A stretch of DNA of 64,000 nucleotides from assembly GCA_028023455.1 (NCBI GenBank), contig JAQFVV010000318.1, forward strand, positions 62,001 to 126,000, in the 5' to 3' direction. Numbering within the stretch: the stretch's first letter is position 1; each line of letters begins with the position of its first letter. The DNA is from Epiperipatus broadwayi. Taxonomy: Eukaryota > Onychophora > Udeonychophora > Euonychophora > Peripatidae. This document shows positions 38,030 to 49,689 of the stretch, piece by piece. The position numbers and the translations under genes are program-made. The notes below the pieces were generated by a model. The model ran no database searches and was not told the DNA's origin. It saw only the letters and a program-made list of their open reading frames with translations.

Positions 38030-38400
38030 ATGCCATTGAGGTGGTATCCTATGGGATATTATCTCAATGTAATCTACTTTGTCACCCTTATTTCCACTTC
38101 TAGTCTCATGAATTATAGAATAGTTATTTGAGTTAGTCTAAAACAGAACCTAAGTTAATTTTTAAGAAACCTGAGCTAGTAAAGCATTTAATTGAATATC
38201 TCATTAATTATTAGAGCTAGAACCCGGTGAGGCGATTTTCGCTATGTTATATTATTTATTTTGGGGGAAGTGGAGTACACATATACACGTGGTTACACAA
38301 CATAGGTAGAGGCCAGATTGTGGCGTCCCAACTTAAGGGGCCGGATACGTTAGATCAAGAAGGTAGAATATATATATATATATCTGCAGTTACACAAGAT
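38030..38400 (+). other. Possible LTR-retrotransposon junction
   Basis: TGGCGTCCCAACTTAAGGGG at 38321-38340 resembles the primer-binding-site neighbourhood of Ty3/gypsy elements, and GAGCTAGAACCCGGTGAGGC at about 38212-38232 has the look of untranslated leader. The 143-codon frame at 38227-38658 runs through a TA microsatellite and is not credible as a gene. No paired LTR was found. Confidence 0.25.
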
Positions 38401-38568
38401 ATTGATCTCATTAACATGTTTTTAACTTCTTGTCTAATGAAGTGCTTTAAAAATAAATATTTATATTTTCTTTTTTCCTCAATCCATAGGTTGGGAGAGG
38501 TGCAACATAGTACTTCCTCTCCAGATCTTTTAGATAATTTTCCCCTATTGCATATATATATTCCTGTC

Positions 38569-38602
<34 letters not shown>

Positions 38603-39806
38603 CTCCATCCCAGGTCTTTTTCTTGCATACCTTTGTCATCATTCCTTTCAGTAACTAACCAACAACATTGTTTCAGTTTCTTCTCTGAAAGATGTTCTTT
38701 AAATATTAAATGACCAACCATACTGTATTGTCTTTGAGAAATGCTCTCAAAAATATTTTTTCTTCTGTAATCAGAATTTAACACTTTTTTACTGGCTGAG
38801 CATGGTTCCTTCAACATGTGGCAACAACACTATACCTCAAAGGCTCTTAATTTTTTTTTTTTTTGCATTATTTCAGCTTCTATGTAATGAACAGTGGATG
38901 CATCTTATGTAAAAGATTTGTGGTATTTTAGAAATACAGTGAGAACAATTTAAAAAAAGAAAGAGAATGCATTGCCTTTTATTAATATATATACATTATT
39001 TAATGTAATATAGCTTTGTAATTTATAAGAAGTTTTTAGTTTAAGTCGTGAATTTTTTACAAAATAAACTGTATAAATACTAATTCTCATACAGATTTTC
39101 CCATGTACTTAAAATATAAATAGTACAATTAAATTTAAAAAAAAAAGCATTGCTAATGATAAAAAGATTTTAATTATCAGGGTATAGTAATCAATCATAA
39201 AAAGAGATCACTAGGAATAGTAAGCTTAATTATAAATATGTTAACATCATCATCAGACAACAGCATTTTCTAGCCTTTCCAATTCAAATCCAAAAAATAA
39301 TACTCCAGAGAGAAATTTTGTCATGACTATGCCATAAAACACAAATAAATCTGAATATAAAAACAAAATGGCTCATTATTCTGATTATTTATTTTGCAAT
39401 GCTGTCTTTTAATTTTTTTTTAAACAAACTTTTCTTTCTGAAAGTGTTCAACATTTTGCCTAATTGTTACTCTCCATTATATTCTATCTTCATTCCTATC
39501 TTCCCAATGAAAGTAATCATTATTGCATTTCTTTAGAATATGTTTGAGACAAACTTTATTACCTAAAGAAAGTCTTCCTCTTTCACAAAAAACAAAAACA
39601 AAACAATCTTCAAGTTTATCTTAAAATATTTTTTTAAAAAGTCATATTCATTCATTCTACATTCCACAACTGCAAACCAATAACAATGTGTTTTTAAATA
39701 GCAGAATTTATACTATCACTTACTACAAGATAAAAAAACATATTAATTGATCTTATGATTTCACTATTACAATTTTAAATTTATTTAACGCACATTGATT
39801 ATGTAA

Positions 39807-39977
39807 GTAATATTTACTAAGGCAATAAACCTAAAGCATGTGCGGTTGAAAATGTGAAGGTAGGGACCTCTACAGAAAAAAAGAGGGCTGTAAGCTTGTG
39901 GTTAAGACCTGTAGAGGTCCCTACCTTCGCATTTTTAACCGCATATGCTTTAGGTTTATTGCCTTAGTAAATATTAC
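39807..39977. repeat. Near-perfect foldback hairpin, 69-bp arms
   Basis: The left arm 39807-39875 and the reverse complement of 39909-39977 differ at only a few bases (both carry AGGCAATAAACCTAAAGCAT and AAGGTAGGGACCTCTACAG), with a 33-nt spacer. No coding potential. The high arm identity suggests recent insertion or arm homogenisation. Confidence 0.88.
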
Positions 39978-40079
39978 AATTTTAAAAAAACTGATGTCAT
40001 AAAAATAAATATAGAGTTAGTACATATACTTGTTTAATACCAGTTTTCATTTAAAATGCCTTAGATTGACCACTATAAT

Positions 40080-40560
40080 AATAATAATCCATCCTCTCAT
40101 TCCATCATGTAGAAGCTGTATAATACGAATAAATTTTGTTGAGCAACCAATTTATATAAAGTGCCTTAGTCAAATCAATAAATGCAATAAATAAATCATT
40201 TCTTTGTTTCTGACATTATTTTGCAAATTCAAGCAATCCAAACTATATTGTACTTCTTGATTTTTTAAAATCACATTGAGTTTTTGATAACTATTTATCT
40301 AAGACTGGAAGCAAAAATTTAATAAAGTCCTTGCAAGTGCCTTTGATATGATGGATAATAATGATATTTCACCATAATTATAACAATATTGTATTTTTTT
40401 TTTAAAAAAAAAAAAACCCAGTAGAAACATTCTTAACATCAGGAATCATTAAGTTATGGATTCATAAATTACTAAAAACATTTAATATATATTACCAACA
40501 TGTTTCAAAGCTTTTCCAAGTTATCCCATCAGGATCTGCAGTGTTTCTATTTTTAGGACT
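40080..40560 (-). pseudogene. Non-LTR retrotransposon reverse-transcriptase relic
   Basis: The minus strand, across frameshifts, gives NTADPDGITWKSFE, a poly-K stretch, YGEISLLSIISKALARTLLN, then QKLNVILKN, LLHLLI-LRHF and KFIRIIQLLHDGMRG. These match, in order, the fingers and palm of LINE reverse transcriptases: (A)PDGI, NYRGISLLS, QxGFRxxRST, FIDLTKAFD and CPxKFxxIIxxLHDGM. The FADD catalytic block would lie further left but was not recognised. Stops and a mutated FDxxKAFD make it dead. Decayed linker sequence continues to about 40940. Confidence 0.75.
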
Positions 40561-41104
40561 ATAAAGATCTGTAACATCACTAAGTTGGAGATCTTTGTTT
40601 AAATTGAAATGAATGGATATAATAAATATGTTATTACAAGTCATTTCACTTTCTGCATTATTATTTAAAAGATAATCAAAATATTATTTCAAATGTTCAA
40701 AATATCAATATTTTCATATACGAGAATTTATCAATGAATTAAAAAAAATATTATATCATTTTTCATATCCATATATATTTTTATCATCATTATAGCTTTA
40801 ATCCACAATTATTTAAAAGCCTTCTTGTCAGATGATGAATTGCTGTCTTTAAATCTATATTAATTACTAAGATCTACAATTAACATGTTATTCTGCCAAA
40901 CAGAAAATGCCTCATGTTTTCTTTAAATGAAATTTCTAATAGTAGACCGAATTTATTAACACTCTTTTTTTAATGATTCCAAGAATATATTTATTTCTTA
41001 AAAAAATTAATGACTTTGTAATGTGATATTCCCCCAAATCTAAATTTTAGTGTTTAATAGTAAATATTTTTAAAGAATGAACATCAACTTAAGATTTATT
41101 TTTC

Positions 41105-41229
41105 AATTAAATTAGGCAAAACTCTCCATACAGTATTGCCACTCAGTGCACAAGCCTTCTGGCATTCATTAATTATTCTGGCTTGAACTGAGTGGCAATA
41201 CTGTATAAAGAGTTTTGCTTAATTTAATA
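41105..41229. repeat. Foldback hairpin, about 50-bp arms
   Basis: The left arm 41105-41155 and the reverse complement of 41181-41229 share GCAAAACTCT and TACAGTATTGCCACTCAGT. The right half and what follows (41181-41275) recur at 41636-41725, and a fragment lies at 48990-49075, so this is a mobile repeat family. Confidence 0.8.
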
Positions 41230-41429
41230 ACAGTTATATGCAAGCATAGGAAATAGTGATCATGTGATGTTTATTGGCTTAAAACCAATCCTGCCTAATA
41301 GAATAGTGATGGCTATGATTATTAAAAAACTAAAACACCAAAATGTATAGGTATTGAACTGAGTTCAGACTTATATGACTATATAAGCTAATGAGCTTGG
41401 ATTGAAAATATTATAGTGTTTTCAATTTA

Positions 41430-41725
41430 AGACTCATAGTTTTTTTACTTAAGTAGAGACAAAAGGTGGCTGCTGGAGAGTTGCATTAGATCTTAAGATC
41501 TAGGTGCAGTGCTCTCAGATCCAAGGCTCCTCACTGATGAAAGCCACAAGCCAGAAACTAGTCTGAGGATGTTGTATGAGTAGGCACTAGATGGGGATTT
41601 TATGCACAAGCCTTCTGCCATTCATTGATTACTCTGGCTTGCACTAAGTGGCAATACTGTATGGAGAGTTTTGCCTAATTTAATAAGTTATAAGCCATCA
41701 TAGGAAATAGTGGTCATATGATGTT
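41430..41725 (+). repeat. Hammerhead-family repeat, copy A, joined to hairpin-family repeat
   Basis: From about 41430 to 41600 the sequence matches the units at 30.5-31.2 kb around the ribozyme, including GTGCA before it and GGGGATTTTA after it. It then passes into GCACAAGCCTTCTG...TGGCAATACTGTATGGAG, the hairpin family at 41105-41229. Confidence 0.65.
41528..41569 (+). ncRNA. Hammerhead ribozyme motif, copy A (complete core)
   Basis: Order: stem-I strand TCCTCA (41528-41533), core CTGATGA (41534-41540), stem-II hairpin (41541-41553), GAA (41554-41556), stem III ACTAGT (41557-41562), C at the cleavage position (41563) and TGAGGA (41564-41569). TCCTCA and TGAGGA pair perfectly, so the motif is closed by a six-pair stem I and would cut after 41563. 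All conserved core bases (CUGANGA, GAAA, UH) are present. Stem II is weak, with two pairs and two mismatches. Stem III is a self-complementary hexamer, so two molecules could form it together, as in the small hammerheads of Penelope-like retroelements. Confidence 0.75.
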
Positions 41726-41768
41726 ATTTTTCAATACAGCTTTAATTTAAACTCTGAGTCTACTAGTG

Positions 41769-43000
41769 CAGTGGTCTTCAACCACCGGGCCATGGCCCAG
41801 TGCCAGGCTGCAGAAGTTTTCTGCCAGGTCATGCTAGACTGGCAAGAAAGTTAGTAATAACAAAATAATATTTTGAAATTTTAATTAATATAAAGTTTTT
41901 ATTCATTTTTTCATCGCATTTTTACCCTGTTAAAAAATAAAAAACAGAACAAAAACAAAATCTAATCATACATAAATTAATTTGTTTTTCTATTTATCAC
42001 AGATGTTTATGGAGAGATAGAATTAAATTTATTATTTTTCTAAAAAAATTCAAAATTAAAAAAAAAAAGGTTTTTTATTATACAAACTTCAGTTGTCTTT
42101 TGATAGCCAATCACGGTCACTTGTCGGCATTGTTTATGTATTAAAACAAGATCAAAACTTTTGATTTTTTCAAGTTTCGTTTTTTTTTTTTGTTTAAAAA
42201 TACGCCCACCTTTTTTTTTGGCCTATAAGGCGATATTTTTTGGTTTTATTTGTATACTGCTAATATACTAAAACTTTTGTTTTTAAAAACAATTTCTGTT
42301 AACCTTTTTTTAAAAATAAAAACAAAAAATAACTTTGCAATTTTTTTTTTTGGCTTTATTTCTATTACGCAATATCTATTTTACCATTTTTTTTTAAAAA
42401 AAAACTTTTCCTATTAATTACATTTTTTGATCCTTTCAACAGACCAGCACAAAAAAAAATTACAATAACATCAAACCTTCAGACTTTTACACATTTCATT
42501 TTATTTTTTCAGATTTAAAATATGGCAAATTTTTTTTGACTGTATGGTGATTAATTACACAATTTCTATTTTGCCCTTACTACTATCAAAAGACAACCTC
42601 CATATATATAACCATCTTGTATATTTAACATTAAATACAAATAATACATTTATCATAATCATTGCCATGTGATTACACTAGCTATAATATTTCCCAACAT
42701 TCAGGTGAATAACATTTTATTCTTAAATGTTTTAACAATGAAATAATAAACATAGAAATGCAAGCACATTAATGAGAATGATTGTTATTGTACTGTTTTC
42801 TGTGTTCAGCATGTGAAGGTAAGCTACACGATTACAATACACAATAACTAGTGTGCTGTTTTGGTCAGTTATAACAATTATGCTTATCTAAGGCTAAGCA
42901 GGTTACATCTTTAAGAAAATTTATCTGTAAACTTCTGCTGGTCCATGAAATCTTATCCTTATTTTTGCCAGGCTGCAGGTGTGAAAAGGTTGAAGACCAC
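41769..43000. mobile_element. hAT element, second copy, containing a nested transposon
   Basis: The inverted ends CAGTGGTCTTCAACC and GGTTGAAGACCAC match the element at 11504-12030, and interior blocks align in opposite orientation. The flanks TACTAGTG and TACAGTGT look like a target duplication with one indel. It is longer than the first copy because of an insertion at 42092-42597. No transposase. Confidence 0.75.
42092..42597. mobile_element. DNA transposon nested in the hAT element
   Basis: Perfect 15-bp inverted ends GTTGTCTTTTGATAG (42092-42106) and CTATCAAAAGACAAC (42583-42597). The hAT copy at 11504-12030 has the empty site at the equivalent place, reading AAACTCCAT across the junction. 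The interior has three related T-rich segments, each with a CTATTTT- or GATATTTTT-like block. The superfamily is unknown and there is no coding sequence. Confidence 0.75.
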
Positions 43001-43002
43001 TA

Positions 43003-46000
43003 CAGTGTATAATAACTGCAGTTTTAGGATCTTGTAATATGAATTTTTGTACTTTGACTCTTACCTATAATGTAATATATTAGATGCCATTGTTTTAAAT
43101 GTAGATATAGTAACATATCTTTAGAGAGACTTTTCTGCCCAAACAAAGTGTTTATGCTAATCAATGCATGTGTTATAAAAAAATTCAATAACAACGGAGT
43201 ATTTGAGTTTACATCACCAATATATTTACACAATTTTTTGTCAGAAGTTTATTATTTGTATTGTATTAAAGTCTACAAAGAGAAAAAAAAGATCTTTTAA
43301 AGATACTGATGCTCTTTTTCCACATTCTGGCTATGTTGTCATGCCTTGCAGATTACTCATTCAAGTGATAAAAAATAATATCAATAGAAGTGATAACAGA
43401 AGAGATAGTAATATCTATTTTTTTTCCTACACTTACTAACATAGAATGTGTAAACTTTATCTGATGCAAAATTTTCATGAATAAATAAAACAATTTGTAA
43501 TTAAAAAGCTATCAAGATTTAAGATTGATGTAGCTGCTTTAGTGAAACTTATCTTTTAGAAGAAAGCAAATAGATACAAGTTTTTTTGAATAACAATATG
43601 TTGTGTAGAATAACTTTTTTAAATATCTCATTGCTAAATAGTTGGATAATATGCTTTTATTTGAGTAAAAGATTAATATAGATAATACGAAGGCAAACAT
43701 GTTAATATTTTCTTGAAGGAATACGAAGGCAAACATGTTAATATTTTCTTGAAGGAAATGATACTAATATTAAATCTGTGCACTAACAATCTGAGTAGTA
43801 TTTATAATATTAAATACTTTTCTATTTTTATCTATTTGAAAATGACATTTTAATTTAATTTCCAGAACCCTAATGATAAATTTAGAATCTCCAGTTGGAA
43901 ATTTGGGGGGGGGGGAAATGTCAATATAAATGCTGTATTAAAGAAATTTGTTTATAAATATTTGCATATAATATTCAATTAAATTTATTTTTATTTATAG
44001 TATAAATCTATAGTGTGCAGAATTAATCACAAAACTGCACCAAGTTTTATGCATAGCCATAACAAAATGAGAGAAACATATAAAGAAAATATACATGCAT
44101 ATGTTTCAGAAATATAGATTTTTTTAAAAAACATTAATAATTATTTTAAAATCTACATTAAAAAATATTCCATTAAATAATTAAAATAAAGAAAAATATA
44201 ACAAGGTCAGAGTGACAAACCCTAACTTATTTAATGTCTGGATAATAAATTTTAAAAATTTGGAATCTCTAATTCTGTGTCATGCACATAAACTATAAAA
44301 ATTATTTAAATTAATAAGTTTTAAAATATATCAAAAGTTAATTGAATTTTATGAATATCTTATTTAGAGTTTTATATTCCAGATAATTGATTCATATTTC
44401 AAAACAAAAGGACCATAAAAGACAAAATTTATGTTTAATAAAATCTCTAAATTGTTTACTACACCCAAAAATAGGATCTGCTCTTATTATTTATATTAAA
44501 ATATAAAATTTTATATCGATTCCATAGTGAAATGTTAAAAAAACTTTGGGGGGAAGGAAAGTCAGTGGTTCTATTAAAATATCATCATACTTTTCATCTT
44601 TTGTTTCAGATAGTGATAGTGCATTAGTTAGCTATGCAAGCCTCTGGATTTAAATCTGTCTTTGAATAAAATTTTAAAATTATTTTAGGTAACAATCAGC
44701 TCAGATAATCATTTAAAACCAGCTAGCAAATAGGTATCTAGTTTTCCGTTTAAAGTAAATCAAAGATAGGATGCCTATCTAAATCTTACTACCAGGAAAT
44801 AAAAAAGCCTAGTAAGAAATACCCTTATTTTACTGTTTCCATAAGTATGAGGATTGTTGATCCTTTGTCATGCAGTAGACTATTTTTTTTAAAAAAAATA
44901 TAAATCTAATTATCTGACATTTCAAATAAATTTCATTATTCTTCTGATAGAGTAGTAATAAAAGAATGGAATATTCAAAGTATCAAAAGCTTAATTATAT
45001 AAATAATTGTTTTATTTTTTAAAAAAAACTTTAAATATCAGTTTATTAAATTAACAGAGTGCTTATGTCACAATTTATTACGTTCTATTTCAGAGATGAA
45101 GCTTAAAGAGTTTTTTTTTTAGTTTCACATAGAAGAAAAAAATAAGACCATATCTTTTGTTTGCCCTGTATAATTTAATGCAATACTTAGACTTGGTGAA
45201 GTCTGGAGTTCACAATTCATGGATTTGTGGATCTACCCCATCACTTCCTTTGCACAAATTTCTAATAAGTTTTTATGAAATACAAAGAAATTGTATTCGT
45301 AGGGATAATTAAAATGACATTATTATTTGTGATAGCAAAAACATCTTTAGTTTGGTCATAGTATCTATGACTTTGGATATCTACTAACTTAACAGAAGAT
45401 ATATACATATAATGTAAAAAGATGCCTCATAAAAGAACAGTTAGTGGATCCAGTGACTATGATTATAATCTGAGATTGCATTTGTATGAAAAATTTGTAA
45501 ATCAGCTGAAGATTTCCAAAAAAGTTTAATACTCTATTTGGTGGTTATTCCATAACCAATTCAGTTAGGCACCAATTTATTAATATAAATTGGTATCTAG
45601 TTTTATACACGTCGAAATTAAAAAAAATACCCCATAGCAATTTGGAAAGTGATTGACCTCTTAATTAAACAATAGTTTTTGTCTTTCACAGCTTTTCTTT
45701 AAAAAGAGTGGAGAGATCTTTTAAACTTTAACCGATGTATTAATAATTTGTCAACAGCTGATTTTATTTTCGAGATTAGCTGTTATGCGTGCACAGACAT
45801 ATCCATGCCTATTTACTTGCAGTTATAAGAACGAAAAGTTTGCCATATATTTTAAATAAATAATTAGAATAATGATGCGATTTTAAAATTTCTTTTTTTT
45901 AATGATACATAGTTTTATAATTAATCTTAATTTGATCTCTTACACTTATTTAGGTAAAAAATCATTGATCTTCAAATTGTAAAATAATTGGCAGCCAACA

Positions 46001-48239
46001 AATGATCAACTTCACACTTCAAAATAAAAAAAAAAAAACAAATTAGTTTTTCTAAAGCAGAATATTATTAGCTTATTTCTTAGATTATCAATAAGATAAA
46101 TTTTTATTATAAATTGCAAACATGTCAACTTAATAAAAAAAAAAAAAATCATAAATTTGCAGACTAAATGAAAAACAATACAGTATATAAAAACAAATTC
46201 GGCTAAGTACTTGTTCATGCATGTATGTGATGGGAAAAATTAAAAATATATAATACAAATCTCAAAATAATGCAATTTTATATTAATCTGGAATAAAATA
46301 ATTGAATGATTTATTGCTGGGGAATTCATAAGAAGTTCGTGAAAATGGATGGAAATGACGGTTTAGTGCGTCTACCCAAGAATCTTGGAGTTCCAGAACT
46401 CATCATTTATCATTGCATTAAACCACACAGTAATATTTATAATAAAATTCACTCCTAAAATTTCAAACAATTGGATAGTATAATAAGAGAAAAGTATATC
46501 AATAGCTCTCAAGATGCACTTTGACTAACTACATCTCAGATGGGTCGGCCTAACATAGCTCTTTAGATGCCATACTCATTGTTTAGTCTTTATTAGTGTA
46601 CATAACACAAATTTACATTATAAATGCCATATCTATTATATATTCATAACTATTCTTTATTTTATCCATTTTATAAATTCATAGTTTAAATTCCCATTAA
46701 ATAATTTAATTAAATGTTTGCATTAAAATATGAAATTATAAATGTAGAAGATTTTACATCACAAATATAAAGGCAGTGAACTTTTTATATGGTTTGCTGT
46801 ATGGAAATATTTTTAGAAATGGAAAATAATGTTATATTAATTTTAAAATCTTTTCCAAAAGATATTGCCTCAATAATTGATGCCAGTAAATAAAATATTT
46901 TCACAGAAATTAGAAGACAACCCATAAATATATACACAGAGTTAGCCAATTATTCTGAAAAACTAGTCAATACTCTTCATTTATATCTCTATACTAAAAA
47001 AAAAAAGAGTATGAAAACTAACATACAATCATTTTTATAACACATTCCATTTAAATTTGAACCTTCATCCTGCAAGATGTATAAACTGATTTTAGAAAGG
47101 CTGAGAAGCAATCTTTGTTAGCATATTTTAAATATTAGAAAAATCTATATCTTTTAATTTAACTATAAAATAGATGTTCCAAATCTTTTCATAGTTTAAT
47201 AAAAACAAGATACATTAAATATTATATTTTCATATTGCTAAAGGAGGTATATTTGATAATAAATATGGATTCAGAATTGTTAAAAGTATCAAATATGGGA
47301 AAAAAACTTATACTTCAAAAGAGATGTTACTTAAAGATACTTAAAAGTTAAAAATGGAATCAAAATTAGAAAGTATGATTAAATATGTAAAAAAAAATAT
47401 TGATATGGATAGAAATGGATATTATTATTAATAGTAAAGACATAAAAAGTAATTGATAGTTTTTTATGTCATACAACAACAATAAAAATCTAATACTCAA
47501 ATAATTCTTTGCAAACCGATACTAAACTGAGTTGCAATAAAAAAAAATCTACAAAAGATTGATATATAGTGATATATTTTAAAAGTGAAATTAGAATTAT
47601 GCAATTCATAGGATTTTATATGAACTTATATGGATATAAAAGTTTATCACTGACAATGAAGGATAGGATCTGATTCTTTAGAACTGAGATCATGGTAAAG
47701 ATTGTTAGATGCATCATAAATAGAAAACAAAATAAACAAGTGAATATTTATTAGATCAGATGTGAATTTTTGATTAAAGTATATTTTACCAATTGAAGTT
47801 GTTTTATTTTTAATTATATTATAAATATCTATAATTCATTGAAGCACCAGAAACGAGTTTACTGTTAAATGAAAGAAATCCTTTATTCCTCTTTGAGGCC
47901 TTAAAGGAATAGAACAGGGTAAAATTCTAATGTTCATTCTATGTTTTCTTGACATTGCAGCTGCCATTACTATGTAATTATTCATGTAGTAAATAAACAT
48001 GGATGGGTTTCTCATCAGCCAGTATGCTTAGTTTATTTGATTTTTACTTTTCAGTTTAAGATCAAGAAATACTGTGATCTTTCTTCTCAGTTGCCTCATA
48101 GTTTTTAATTGAAATGTCAGATGAGTTTGTTTGAAGCAGATGAATGATTGTGTAAATAATATTTTCTTTAAAAACAAATATTTCCAATCATGACAAACCA
48201 AAACTAAAATTATGATCCTTAATAATAAAAGGCTCTAAA
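43003..48239. other. No recognised gene; two weak tRNA-like heads
   Basis: AT-rich sequence. Possible SINE heads lie at about 44610-44660 (GCATTAGTTAGC, then GGATTTAAATC) and 46345-46410 (GGTTTAGTGCGTC, then GGAGTTCCAGAAC), but both are too decayed to assign. No exon-like reading frame was found. Confidence 0.3.
43684..43755. repeat. Exact tandem duplication, 36-bp unit
   Basis: The 36-bp unit at 43684-43719 is followed immediately by an identical copy at 43720-43755, implying a very recent duplication (or an assembly or sequencing artefact). Confidence 0.9.
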
Positions 48240-49480
48240 TTCATCTGAAAAAACTGTGCTTTGGTGGCCAGGAGTGGAAAAGGGGCACTTGAACATTTTC
48301 TAAATAGACATAAGCTGTCATTTAATGATGAGTTTTTATTTAGATATCTGAAAGAAGATTGCATGAATTAAAAGAAAAATTTATTAAACATTGTTGGGCT
48401 TTATGAAATTAAAAGAAAAGATGTATAAACAATTGATTTAAAAAGTGGAAATGTACTTTACTACAAAGGCACAAATATCAGAAACACAAGAGGTAAGGAA
48501 TTGATTATAAATAATGTGGAATAAAAACATTCTGGAATATGATATATCAGATTGACAAGATTAGTTATTCAATTTACAAAAGATTTCAAATGCAAATAAT
48601 TCAAGCTTATGCTGCAACAATTTCTCATTGTGAGAAAAAAAAAAGATTTTTATATAAATGTACAAAATGCTTTTTATCAGACCAAAATAACAGTTTAAAA
48701 TTGTCATGGAAAATTTTAATATTAGAATTAGTAAACAATTAAAAGATGAAAATACTTTAGGCATATATGGTTCTGATGGCTGAAATGAGAGAGACTATAG
48801 ATTTTCAGAATTTCGATAAAAAAATTATATATTATGATTTTTTTTTGAGAAAAATGCTAAATGGAAATGGCCATGGGGGTATCTGAATAAAGATACAACA
48901 GTTTGGAATAATATTTTGACTATCAAAAAGTTTGTATATTCAAGATTATAATGTTTTTAATAGATTCAACATAGGAAGTGATCATTAATAAACATCACAT
49001 GCCTTCTGGCATCCAGTGATTACTCTAGCTTGCAGTGAGTGGCAATACATATAGTGAGTTTTGTCTGTTTTAATTTGAGATGTAAGATACATGTTAATGC
49101 AAATGTAGTTACACAAAAATGATTAAGAAAATCACTATGAACAGTTAGCATTTCTAATCATCAGAAACCCTCCAATTAATTTAAATTAGAATTTGAAATT
49201 ACTCTAAAATATTAATCGATTTGAAGATGGTTTACATTTTACTGAAATCAATGAGAAGAAAACTAATACTCTGTCAAGAATTGCAAGAAAGATTGCTGGT
49301 ACCAAAAAGCAGCAATTTATTAAAAATTTTCTACTGAAACAAGAAAATATATGAAAAGCAAAAAGAATATGAATATTTTTAAGAATGAATCTTTAAAAAA
49401 ATTGAATATCTAGAGTTTTTGTAAAGTGGTGCAAAATGAGTTAATAATATAAGATAATTGTGAATTGGCAAGAAAAGTTA
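48240..49480 (+). pseudogene. RTE-type LINE relic, copy 1 (endonuclease domain)
   Basis: Plus-strand fragments in three frames give, in order, IVGLYEIKRKDV, IDLKSGNVLYYKGTNIRNTR, a KELIINN block, ISYSIYKRFQMQIIQAYA then ATISHCEKK, a DRP-like middle part, NAKWKW, VFNRFNIGSDH and, after an inserted repeat, IARKIAGTKKQQFI. This is the apurinic-like endonuclease of RTE LINEs followed by the linker to the reverse transcriptase. The catalytic QAYAPT and GSDH blocks are visible, with T and later positions mutated. The copy is truncated at about 49.5 kb where a hAT relic begins. Confidence 0.78.
48987..49075. repeat. Fragment of the 41.1-kb hairpin family inserted in the RTE relic
   Basis: CCTTCTGGCATCCAGTGATTACTCTAGCTT and the TGAGTGGCAATAC block match 41153-41220. 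It splits the RTE coding relic between the GSDH block and the ARKIAG block, so it inserted after the LINE. Confidence 0.7.
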
Positions 49481-49689
49481 TAGAAGAGAAGTCTCAAAAT
49501 TGTAAAATAATATTTTGGTATTAGAAGAAAAGTTATTTTTACAACATATATATATATATATATGAAATATTTATATAAAAAGATGACATCATTCTATTTC
49601 TAGAACTGTCTCTAATTAAATTCATTTATGAAATGATTCATATGTATATGTAGTGAAGAAAATTGATAATACATGGGTAGCTAATATTT

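Noticed and set aside
38227-38658. 143-codon open frame
   Set aside because: The frame runs through two TA microsatellites (IYIYIY runs), has no recognisable domain and lies in a probable retroelement junction.
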